Shown piece by piece: positions 1-5,324 of a DNA stretch of 11,100 nt (position 1 is its first letter; the number at the start of each line of letters is the position of its first letter). Source of the stretch: Collinsella sp. (GTDB lineage Bacteria > Actinomycetota > Coriobacteriia > Coriobacteriales > Coriobacteriaceae); contig JAHYYI010000042.1 of assembly GCA_019425045.1 (NCBI GenBank), positions 1-11,100 on the forward strand, written 5' to 3'. Both the position numbers and the translations under genes were made by a program. Under the pieces are notes generated by a model. That model was not told the DNA's origin, did no database searches, and saw nothing but the letters and a program-made list of their open reading frames with translations.

Positions 1-85
1 GTCCAAGAAGATCAACCCCATGGTGCTGATCGTGGCCACCATGGTCGTGGGCATCATCGGCGCGTTCTTCGGCGTGCTGGCGTAA
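1..85 (+). CDS. PTS mannose/fructose/sorbose family EIID subunit, C-terminal end only (partial)
   Basis: Only the last 27 codons and the TAA stop (83-85) are inside the window, read in the frame starting at base 2. They encode a short basic stretch (SKKINP) followed by one hydrophobic segment ending in IIGAFFGVLA. This closely matches the tail of the complete EIID in this window (KKKMNP, a hydrophobic helix, then IAGAFFGVLGVQ). In EIID proteins this is the last membrane segment of the sugar-translocating membrane complex formed with EIIC. The match is direct but short, so the family is well supported and the substrate is not. It implies a second mannose-type PTS operon immediately upstream. 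Confidence 0.85.
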   Translation, partial: SKKINPMVLIVATMVVGIIGAFFGVLA

Positions 86-120
86 GGGCCCGGCTGCATA
101 GATTTTCGTTGCAACCTGGA

Positions 121-159
121 AAGGGGATGGAGCAGGCCTATGCCCTCCATCCCCTTTTT
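121..159 (+). terminator. Strong intrinsic terminator after the upstream PTS operon
   Basis: A perfect 12-bp stem pairs 121-132 (AAGGGGATGGAG) with 145-156, around a 12-nt loop, and is followed by TTTTT ending at 159. It lies 35 bp after the EIID stop and is the natural end of that operon. The T-run ends only 17 bp before the ATG of the MFS gene, so that gene has no room for a promoter after the terminator. It must depend on read-through or on a promoter lying before the hairpin. Confidence 0.85.
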
Positions 160-176
160 GTATAGAAGGAGTTCGT

Positions 177-1391
177 ATGTTCGCGAAGGATCGCGAAGCA
201 ATGCGCCTGACGCCGGCGGAGGTCAGGCTGATTCTTATTGAGTCCCTGCAGTGGTGCGCCAACAACGCGGTCTACTTTTTAGGGCTTATCGGTGCGGCCA
301 CGTATGATCTGGCCGGCACGGCCTTTTTGGTTGCCGCCATTACGCTCGTGCGCAATCTTATGACGTCGGCGGGCAATATAGTGTCGGGTTCGGTCATCGA
401 TCGCTTTGGACCGCGCCGGACGTCATTTGTGACGTGCGTGATTACGGCTGTGCTATCGCTTGGCGTGGGGTTGGCGCCGCTGTCTGTCCCCGGGCTTGTG
501 TTTGCCGCGTGCGTCTTGGGGCTTGCGGGCGGCTTTATCAACACCTGCACGCATGCGTTTCCGGGATACCTGGAGTCGACCACCGAGGGCCGTACCCGCG
601 TGAACGGTCTCATGGTGTTCTACAGCAATATCGCCTATACCGCTGGCCCGCTGCTCGGCGGTGCCATCGTGAGCTGTTTTGCCACGCAATCGGTCTACCT
701 GCTCATGGCGGGCATGATGGGTGTGGCGGCCGTGCTCTCCTTGGGCTGTCACGAGTGCGTTGTTCCCGCAAAAGGGGAAAAGCCGAAGGGCGGTATTCTG
801 GGCGGCATGGCCGAGGGTGCGCGACTTACGTTTCGCGACCACGACCTGCGCCTCATCTTTATCTCGGGCTTTTTGGGATTCTTTGCGTTTGGCGCGTTTG
901 ATTCGCTTGAGTCGTTGTTCTACCGTGATGTGCTCAACGTGGATATCGTCTGGCTGGGCTGGCTGTCCTCGGTCGTGGGCCTCACTTCCTCGGTGGGCGC
1001 GTTCATCCTGACCAAGCTTTCTGCTCGCCATGTCAACCTGCGATTGCTGCTCGGCGCGCTCATGGCCGTGGGCATTGGGTCCATGGTGTACGTGGGCACA
1101 GATATGCTGGGGGTCGCGATTGTCGGTCAGGCGATTAACGGTCTGGCCTGGGGGTTCCTGGAGCCGCTGCAGATGATCTTGATTCAGGAGCGCGCCGACA
1201 TCAAATACCTGGGTCGCATTACCGGCTTTGTGCGCTTTGGCCTGATGAGCGCCGGCGTGGTGCCGCTGCTGGCGGCTCCGTTTTTGGCGGAGGCTTTGGG
1301 CGTCCAGACGGTACTGTTTGGAGCATCGACCATTATTGCGCTGGTAGGAACGCTGTTCTTTGTCACACAAGGGAGACGCCGGGGGCGTTAG
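177..1391 (+). CDS. Major facilitator superfamily (MFS) transporter
   Basis: A 404-residue polytopic membrane protein of normal MFS size (about 400 residues, 12 helices). The run SGSVIDRFGPRR (residues 70-81) fits MFS motif A, the G-x-x-x-D-R-x-G-R-R loop between helices 2 and 3. Hydrophobic segments cluster at about 29-60, 83-125, 145-190, 225-245, 258-303, 310-337 and 355-397. A charged central loop lies at about 196-224, as expected between the two six-helix halves. The tail QGRRRGR is cytoplasm-like. The ATG at 177 is chosen because AAGGAG (166-171) sits 5 bp upstream; an in-frame ATG at 201 is the only close alternative. The gene stands between two PTS operons. Its substrate is not evident; uptake or efflux of a sugar, amine or drug are all possible. 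The family call is firm and the function open. Confidence 0.85.
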   Translation: MFAKDREAMRLTPAEVRLILIESLQWCANNAVYFLGLIGAATYDLAGTAFLVAAITLVRNLMTSAGNIVSGSVIDRFGPRRTSFVTCVITAVLSLGVGLAPLSVPGLVFAACVLGLAGGFINTCTHAFPGYLESTTEGRTRVNGLMVFYSNIAYTAGPLLGGAIVSCFATQSVYLLMAGMMGVAAVLSLGCHECVVPAKGEKPKGGILGGMAEGARLTFRDHDLRLIFISGFLGFFAFGAFDSLESLFYRDVLNVDIVWLGWLSSVVGLTSSVGAFILTKLSARHVNLRLLLGALMAVGIGSMVYVGTDMLGVAIVGQAINGLAWGFLEPLQMILIQERADIKYLGRITGFVRFGLMSAGVVPLLAAPFLAEALGVQTVLFGASTIIALVGTLFFVTQGRRRGR

Positions 1392-1409
1392 CTATACATC
1401 AAATTCTAA

Positions 1410-1479
1410 TTTAATACCACTCACCAGAGAATTTCGACCGTTCACCGAGGATTGGAACAGATTGAAAAGTGGTATTAAA
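1410..1479 (+). promoter_or_regulatory. Perfect 12-bp inverted repeat, probable operator of the sugar-amine/PTS locus
   Basis: TTTAATACCACT (1410-1421) is the exact reverse complement of AGTGGTATTAAA (1468-1479), with 46 bp between them. The right arm overlaps the likely -35 element of the promoter for the SIS-domain gene. A related core, TTGGTAT, lies just after the -10 at 1504-1510. The AGTGGT half-site with a following TA step resembles half-sites of GntR/HutC-type sugar regulators (for example the AGTGGT arms of DasR sites). That resemblance is from memory. Two arms bound by one protein could form a repression loop. The 46-nt gap and the lack of a U-tract argue against a terminator. Confidence 0.55.
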
Positions 1480-1504
1480 AACACGTCGGGTGTATGTCTA
1501 TAAT
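1475..1504 (+). promoter_or_regulatory. Probable sigma-70-type promoter for the SIS-domain/PTS genes
   Basis: A consensus -10 TATAAT (1499-1504) follows an 18-bp spacer after TTAAAA (1475-1480), a 4/6 match to TTGACA. The -35 overlaps the right arm of the 12-bp inverted repeat, which is a typical layout for a repressed catabolic promoter. Transcription would begin near 1511, giving a leader of about 50 nt before the ATG at 1562. No -24/-12 (sigma-54) element of the kind used with LevR-type activators is visible. Confidence 0.6.
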
Positions 1505-1549
1505 TGGTATCGAAAAGAAACGCGATGTATAGATTCGCGTGCAGGACAG

Positions 1550-1555
1550 AAAGGA
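1550..1555 (+). promoter_or_regulatory. Ribosome binding site fixing the start of the SIS-domain gene
   Basis: AAAGGA lies 6 bp before the ATG at 1562. An in-frame GTG at 1469 would extend the protein by 31 residues, but it falls inside the operator/promoter and has no Shine-Dalgarno sequence, so the ATG at 1562 is chosen. Confidence 0.7.
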
Positions 1556-1561
1556 AAAGCC

Positions 1562-2623
1562 ATGAAGGAAACCGAGAAGATCGAGATCATGCACTTTAGC
1601 CAGGAGGGCTACGTCGAGGACGGCAAGAACGTCTACGAGGCCGGCAAGAAGATGACCGCGCTCGCCGACAAGGTCGCCGACGAGGGCTACGACGCCGTGT
1701 TCCTGATGGGCGTCGGCGGCACCTGGGACGAGCTCATGCAGCTCGAGTACCTCATGAACAAGTTCGGCGACCGCGACCTCGAGGTCTACCTGATCCACGC
1801 CGCCGAGTGGAACGTCATGGGCCACAAGCGCATGACCGAGAAGTCCGTCGTGCTCACCGCCTCCGAGTCCGGCACTACCCCCGAGGTCCTCGAGGCCGTC
1901 AAGAAGATGAAGGGCATGGGCGTGCGCGTCTACGCCATGACCAAGCCCGAGGGCCCCATCGGCCAGGCTGTCGGCGCCGAGAATTGCGTCAAGATGGCTT
2001 CCGATCATGGTAACGGTGGCTGCGAGATGGGCTACTACCTCGCCGACTGCTTCGGCCTGCGCCTGCTCAACCGCCGCGGCTGCTTCCCCAAGTTCGATCT
2101 GTTTATCGAGCAGACCAAGGACATCTGGAAGGACATGCTCGATATCCGCAAGCGCTTCGAGCCGCGCGCCGAGGAGCTCGCCAAGAAGTACGCCCTGGCC
2201 CCCTACACCATGTTCATCGGCTCGGGCGCCCTGTGGGGCGAGACGATCCTGTTCTCGATGTGCATCCTGGAGGAGATGCAGTGGAAGCGCACCCGCTACA
2301 TCACCTCGGCAGACTTCTTCCACGGCACCCTCGAGCTCGTGGAGCCCGGCGTCCCCGTGTTCCTGTTCATGGGCGAGGACGAGAACCGCAAGCTCGACGA
2401 GCGCGTCCGCGCCTTCCTGACCCGCGGCGTGACCGGCGACACCGACATCAACATCATCGACACCGCCGAGTTCGCGATCCCCGGCCTTGACGACGAGTTC
2501 CGCGTCATCGTGTCTCCGTGGATCCTCTCCTCGCTGATCACCGATCGCCTTGCCGCTTACTACGAGACGGTCACCAAGCACAACCTCAACTACCGTCGTT
2601 ACTATCACCAGTTCGACTACTAA
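1562..2623 (+). CDS. Double SIS-domain protein, FrlB/FraB/GfrE-F-type sugar-amine 6-phosphate deglycase
   Basis: A 353-residue soluble protein close in size to FrlB/FraB deglycases. The first SIS domain (about 20-175) carries the sugar-phosphate loop GVGGT (50-54) and the Ser/Thr patch SESGTT (101-106). The second (about 205-350) starts with FIGSGALWGE. E238 in LEEMQW and H254 in DFFHG are 16 residues apart, the spacing I recall for the catalytic Glu/His pair of Salmonella FraB (E214/H230). Such enzymes cleave fructoselysine-6-P, glucoselysine-6-P or fructose-asparagine-6-P into hexose 6-phosphate and free amine. The PTS downstream would supply the phosphorylated substrate, so no kinase is needed. 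Codon use is far more biased than in its neighbours (almost only GAC, GAG, AAG, CTC, GCC), which suggests high expression. A GlmS-like isomerase or another SIS function is possible but fits the context less well. The substrate is unproven. Confidence 0.75.
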   Translation: MKETEKIEIMHFSQEGYVEDGKNVYEAGKKMTALADKVADEGYDAVFLMGVGGTWDELMQLEYLMNKFGDRDLEVYLIHAAEWNVMGHKRMTEKSVVLTASESGTTPEVLEAVKKMKGMGVRVYAMTKPEGPIGQAVGAENCVKMASDHGNGGCEMGYYLADCFGLRLLNRRGCFPKFDLFIEQTKDIWKDMLDIRKRFEPRAEELAKKYALAPYTMFIGSGALWGETILFSMCILEEMQWKRTRYITSADFFHGTLELVEPGVPVFLFMGEDENRKLDERVRAFLTRGVTGDTDINIIDTAEFAIPGLDDEFRVIVSPWILSSLITDRLAAYYETVTKHNLNYRRYYHQFDY

Positions 2624-2651
2624 TAGTTGACCACTCATTTTAGAAGCACCC

Positions 2652-2680
2652 TGCCCGGGCGCATGCGTCCGGGCATTTTT
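2652..2680 (+). terminator. Hairpin with U-tract between the SIS-domain gene and the PTS genes
   Basis: Bases 2652-2661 pair with 2666-2675 (10 bp, one G-U pair) around the tetraloop CATG, followed directly by TTTTT (2676-2680). It looks like a full intrinsic terminator, yet it lies between genes that appear to form one pathway. No convincing promoter follows it before EIIA, since only 30 bp remain. Partial termination would lower PTS expression relative to the enzyme. Confidence 0.8.
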
Positions 2681-2695
2681 ATGCCGAAATTCGCT

Positions 2696-2704
2696 AGGAA
2701 GGGG
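2696..2704 (+). promoter_or_regulatory. Ribosome binding site fixing the EIIA start
   Basis: AGGAAGGGG ends 6 bp before the ATG at 2711. In-frame ATGs at 2627, 2663 and 2681 lie before, within or directly after the terminator hairpin and would add residues foreign to EIIA proteins. The conserved EIIA fold begins at once after 2711 (MRQFIVASH). Confidence 0.75.
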
Positions 2705-2710
2705 AATCGA

Positions 2711-3127
2711 ATGAGGCAGTTTATCGTGGCGTCCCATGCTCATTTTGCGTCTGGAATCGTCGAGAGCATCGGCCTGCTTTCCGGCGAGCGCGAAAACGTC
2801 CATGCGCTCTCTATGTATGTCGACGGAAACGAGGACCTGACCAAGGAGGCCGCAGCGATTCTGGACGGCTTTGCCGCGGACGATGAGGTCGTCGTTTGCA
2901 CCGACCTCTTTGGCGGCAGTGTCAACAACGAGTTCATCAAGATCGTCCAGACGCGTCCCAACACGCATCTGGTGACCAATATGAACCTGCCGCTCCTTAT
3001 TCAGCTGCTGTTCGTGCCCGAATCCACCCCGATCGATGAGGCCATTCGCCAGATCGTCGAGGCGGACGACACCAAGGTCAAGTACGTCAACGACCTGCTG
3101 GGGCAGGCCGAGCTCGATGAGTTTTAA
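2711..3127 (+). CDS. PTS mannose/fructose/sorbose family EIIA subunit
   Basis: A 138-residue protein, the usual length of a stand-alone EIIA-Man domain. MRQFIVASHAHFASG aligns with the E. coli ManX N-terminus, so H9 is the expected phospho-acceptor from HPr; H11 is a nearby second histidine. TDLFGGSVNN (64-73) matches the conserved D-x-x-G-G-S loop beside the active histidine. The protein is cytoplasmic and passes the phosphate to EIIB, encoded next (17-bp gap). EIIA and EIIB are separate genes here, unlike E. coli ManX, where they are fused. The gene follows a hairpin terminator and no promoter is obvious, so read-through from the SIS gene is likely. The C-terminus LDEF matches the FDEF end of EIIC. 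Confidence 0.92.
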   Translation: MRQFIVASHAHFASGIVESIGLLSGERENVHALSMYVDGNEDLTKEAAAILDGFAADDEVVVCTDLFGGSVNNEFIKIVQTRPNTHLVTNMNLPLLIQLLFVPESTPIDEAIRQIVEADDTKVKYVNDLLGQAELDEF

Positions 3128-3144
3128 CCACTAGGGAGCACATC

Positions 3145-3615
3145 ATGATTCAGATGATTCGTGTAGATTATCGACTGCTTCACGGCCAGGTTGCCGTTAG
3201 CTGGACCTCGGCTCTGGGTGCCGATTGCATCCTGTTGGTGAGCGACACGGTCCTCAATGACAAGCTTCGTCTACAGGCCCTGTCCCTTGCAAAGCCTGAG
3301 GGCTGCAAGGTCGTCGTCAAAAACACCGAGGACGCCGTCAAGGCGCTCCAGAGCGGAGTGACTGATAAGTACAAGCTCTTCGTGGTTTGCGAGACGATCC
3401 AGCAGGCCGGTGCCGTCGCCAAGGCGATGGGAGTCAAGAAGATCAACCTCGGCAATGTTGCCTTTAGCGAGAATGCCCGCCAGGTCTCGACGAGCGTGTT
3501 CCTTACGCCCGAAAACGAGGCATACGTCAAAGAGCTGCTCGGCGAGGGCTATGAACTGTTCATTCAGATGATTCCGGCAGATGCGAAGACTGACGCCGCG
3601 AAGGTCATCGGTTAG
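3145..3615 (+). CDS. PTS mannose/fructose/sorbose family EIIB subunit
   Basis: A 156-residue protein of normal EIIB-Man length. The signature RVDYRLLHGQV (6-16) places the phospho-histidine at H13; it takes phosphate from EIIA and gives it to the incoming sugar at the EIIC/EIID complex. The family usually has Asp where this protein has Tyr9 (R-h-D-D-R-L-h-H-G-Q), a small departure beside the active site. GVKKINLGNVAF (96-107) is the expected later conserved strand. The ATG at 3145 has AGGGAG 6 bp upstream. EIIC begins 8 bp after the stop, with its ribosome binding site overlapping that stop, so the two are probably translated as a unit. Confidence 0.92.
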   Translation: MIQMIRVDYRLLHGQVAVSWTSALGADCILLVSDTVLNDKLRLQALSLAKPEGCKVVVKNTEDAVKALQSGVTDKYKLFVVCETIQQAGAVAKAMGVKKINLGNVAFSENARQVSTSVFLTPENEAYVKELLGEGYELFIQMIPADAKTDAAKVIG

Positions 3616-3623
3616 GGGCTGTC

Positions 3624-4415
3624 ATGGTTATCAAGACAATCCTGATTTTCCTGATTGCCCTTTTGGGCTATTCCGAGTGGCTGACGGGCACGAGCTACCT
3701 CCAGCGCCCGATCGTGCTCGGACCTCTGGTTGGCCTTGTCATGGGCGACATGGTGACCGGCACGATCATGGGCGCCACGATGGAGCTTGCCATGGTCGGC
3801 GCCATCTCGGTCGGTGCGTATAACCCGCCCGATACGATTTCCGGAACCATTCTGGGTGTGTCGCTTGCCATGCAGGCCGGCGCGGACGCTTCGGCGGCCC
3901 TGACCCTGGGTATTCCCATCGCAACGATCGTCCTGGCGCTCGATACCGCCTTGGGCCAGCCGGTGATGCTGCTGCTGGTGCACCGTATCGACAAAAACGT
4001 CGAGGACGGAGACACCAAGGCCATCACGCGCAACATGCTCATCGCCGGCTACGCGCAGAGCTGGTGCGGCCTGCTGATTATTCCCCTGGCATTCTTCTTT
4101 GGCGCCGATGCTGTTGCCAGCCTGCTCAACATCATCCCCGATTTCGTTCAGACCGGTATGGATGTCGCCGCCGCCTTCTTGCCCGCACTCGGTTTTGCAA
4201 TGCTGGCTCAGATGATTATGAACAAGACTGTGGCGCCGTTCTTCTTCGCTGGCTTCTTCCTCGTCGCCTACTTTGGCATTAGCACGACGGGCGTGGCGAT
4301 CTTTGCCGCGATCATCGTCGTCGCGATGACGGTTTTGGGTGACAAGAAAAAGACGGAGCAGCCCGCAGTGGCAACCGAGGATCCTGCGATTGGGAGTGGG
4401 TTCGATGAGTTTTAA
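3624..4415 (+). CDS. PTS mannose/fructose/sorbose family EIIC subunit
   Basis: A 263-residue membrane protein with about seven to nine hydrophobic segments. The EIIC-Man signature is clear: GATMELAMVGAISVGAY (50-66) followed by PPD, preceded by QRPIVLGPLVGLVMGD (27-42). EIIC and EIID together form the membrane channel that moves the sugar while EIIB phosphorylates it. The polar tail after about residue 240 (DKKKTEQPAVATEDP) is probably cytoplasmic and ends in FDEF. The Shine-Dalgarno AGGGG (3614-3618) overlaps the EIIB stop codon. The last 11 bp overlap the start of EIID in another frame, which suggests translational coupling of the two membrane subunits. Confidence 0.93.
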   Translation: MVIKTILIFLIALLGYSEWLTGTSYLQRPIVLGPLVGLVMGDMVTGTIMGATMELAMVGAISVGAYNPPDTISGTILGVSLAMQAGADASAALTLGIPIATIVLALDTALGQPVMLLLVHRIDKNVEDGDTKAITRNMLIAGYAQSWCGLLIIPLAFFFGADAVASLLNIIPDFVQTGMDVAAAFLPALGFAMLAQMIMNKTVAPFFFAGFFLVAYFGISTTGVAIFAAIIVVAMTVLGDKKKTEQPAVATEDPAIGSGFDEF

Positions 4416-5241
4416 GTTTGAGTCTTCTTATGACGGGCTGATTTCCCGCGCAGACCTTAAGAAGCTGTTCTGGCGCTCGATTCCCTATGAGCATTCCTGG
4501 AACTACGAGCGTATGGGCCATATCGGCTTTATGTGGGCCCTTATGCCGATCCTTCGCAAGCTGTATCCGCAGGATGCGGACTTTAAGGCCGCCCTCAAGC
4601 GCCATATGGAGCTCTATAACGTCACGCCGTACATCTCGACGCTCCCCATGTCCATCGCCGCTGCAATGGAGGAGGTCAACGCTACTGACGATAGCTTTGA
4701 CACGAGCGCGATCTCTAATGTCAAGCTTGCTTTGATGGGGCCGCTGTCCGGCGTGGGCGATGCCTTCTACTGGGGCACGCTGCGAATTTTGGCAACGGGT
4801 GTCGGTACGTCGCTGGCGCTACAGGGCTCTATTCTTGGCCCGATTTTGTTCCTGCTCGTGTTCAATGTCCCTCACTACATCATCCGTTACCTGCTGACGT
4901 TTGTGGGGTATCGCTTTGGCTCGGACATGATCAGCAAGGTCCAGGAATCGGGCATTATGGACACGATCGTCAAGATGGCCTCTATCATGGGCGCCATGGT
5001 GATCGGCGCTATGACCATGGAGATGGTCACCGTGGACATTCCGCTCATGGTCGGTGCGGGCGATGGTGCTCAGACGCTGGCCGAGCTGCTCAACGGAATC
5101 TTCCCGGGCTTTGTCACGATGGGGCTGTTTGGAATCGTCTATCTCATGCTCAAGAAGAAGATGAATCCGCTGGTCATCATGCTCGTGATCCTGCTCGTGA
5201 GTATCGCCGGCGCGTTCTTTGGAGTGCTTGGTGTTCAGTAG
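4405..5241 (+). CDS. PTS mannose/fructose/sorbose family EIID subunit
   Basis: A 278-residue protein matching EIID-Man in length and order. It has a cytoplasmic N-terminal half with SWNYERMGHIGFMWALMP (31-48) and YNVTPYISTLPMSIAAAMEE (71-90), then the signature LMGPLSGVGDAFYWGTLR (110-127). Membrane segments follow at about 140-167, 190-213, 230-249 and 255-277. With EIIC it forms the sugar-translocating complex. The start at 4405 is chosen over in-frame 4339 because EIID proteins begin near this point, and GGGAG (4392-4396) is well placed. It overlaps EIIC by 11 bp. Its tail is very like that of the partial EIID at the window's start, so the two PTS operons are related. Specificity cannot be read from sequence. 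Confidence 0.93.
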   Translation: MSFKFESSYDGLISRADLKKLFWRSIPYEHSWNYERMGHIGFMWALMPILRKLYPQDADFKAALKRHMELYNVTPYISTLPMSIAAAMEEVNATDDSFDTSAISNVKLALMGPLSGVGDAFYWGTLRILATGVGTSLALQGSILGPILFLLVFNVPHYIIRYLLTFVGYRFGSDMISKVQESGIMDTIVKMASIMGAMVIGAMTMEMVTVDIPLMVGAGDGAQTLAELLNGIFPGFVTMGLFGIVYLMLKKKMNPLVIMLVILLVSIAGAFFGVLGVQ

Positions 5242-5256
5242 GGCATCCGTCATAAT
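5228..5256 (+). promoter_or_regulatory. Possible promoter ahead of the epimerase gene
   Basis: CATAAT (5251-5256, 5/6 match to TATAAT) lies 17 bp after TTGGTG (5228-5233, 3/6 match to TTGACA). The -35 overlaps the end of EIID. If used, transcription would start near 5263, about ten bases before the hairpin at 5274. The evidence is weak. Confidence 0.35.
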
Positions 5257-5273
5257 GAGAATAATGTAAGAGG

Positions 5274-5307
5274 GGGCGTCGCGCACACTGTGCTGCGGCG
5301 CCCTTTT
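5274..5307 (+). terminator. GC-rich hairpin with U-tract between EIID and the epimerase gene
   Basis: Bases 5274-5282 pair with 5295-5303 (9 bp, one G-U). After a bulged T, 5283-5286 pairs with 5290-5293 around a 3-nt loop, and TTTT follows (5304-5307). This has intrinsic-terminator form. The T-run ends 17 bp before the ATG of the epimerase, exactly as at 121-159 before the MFS gene. Confidence 0.7.
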
Positions 5308-5311
5308 GCCG

Positions 5312-5319
5312 AAAGGTGG
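5312..5319 (+). promoter_or_regulatory. Ribosome binding site fixing the epimerase start
   Basis: AAAGGTGG ends 5 bp before the ATG at 5325. The in-frame GTG at 5316 lies inside this Shine-Dalgarno sequence and cannot be the start. Confidence 0.7.
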
Positions 5320-5324
5320 ACAAG

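Noticed and set aside
453..1370. Minus-strand open frame of 305 codons opposite the MFS gene
   Set aside because: Composition rich in Gln, His and Arg, no motif, and fully contained within a clear membrane protein gene.
1410..1479. Terminator of the MFS gene formed by the 12-bp inverted repeat
   Set aside because: The arms are 46 bp apart and AT-rich, and what follows is AACACG and not a T-run. An operator fits better.
1392..1561. Sigma-54 promoter of the type found before some mannose-family PTS operons
   Set aside because: No GG/GC pair at -24/-12 spacing is present; a consensus TATAAT is.
2627..2655. Promoter from TTGACC (2627-2632) for the EIIA-EIID genes
   Set aside because: The -35 match is good, but the bases at the right distance are CCTGCC, inside the hairpin stem; no usable -10 exists. 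The ACCACTCA shared with 1416-1423 is too short to call an operator.
1475..2968. Minus-strand open frame of 497 codons opposite the SIS gene
   Set aside because: The same shadow effect, made stronger by the extreme codon bias of the SIS gene. The product is a Leu/Val/Glu/Asp/His-rich low-complexity string.
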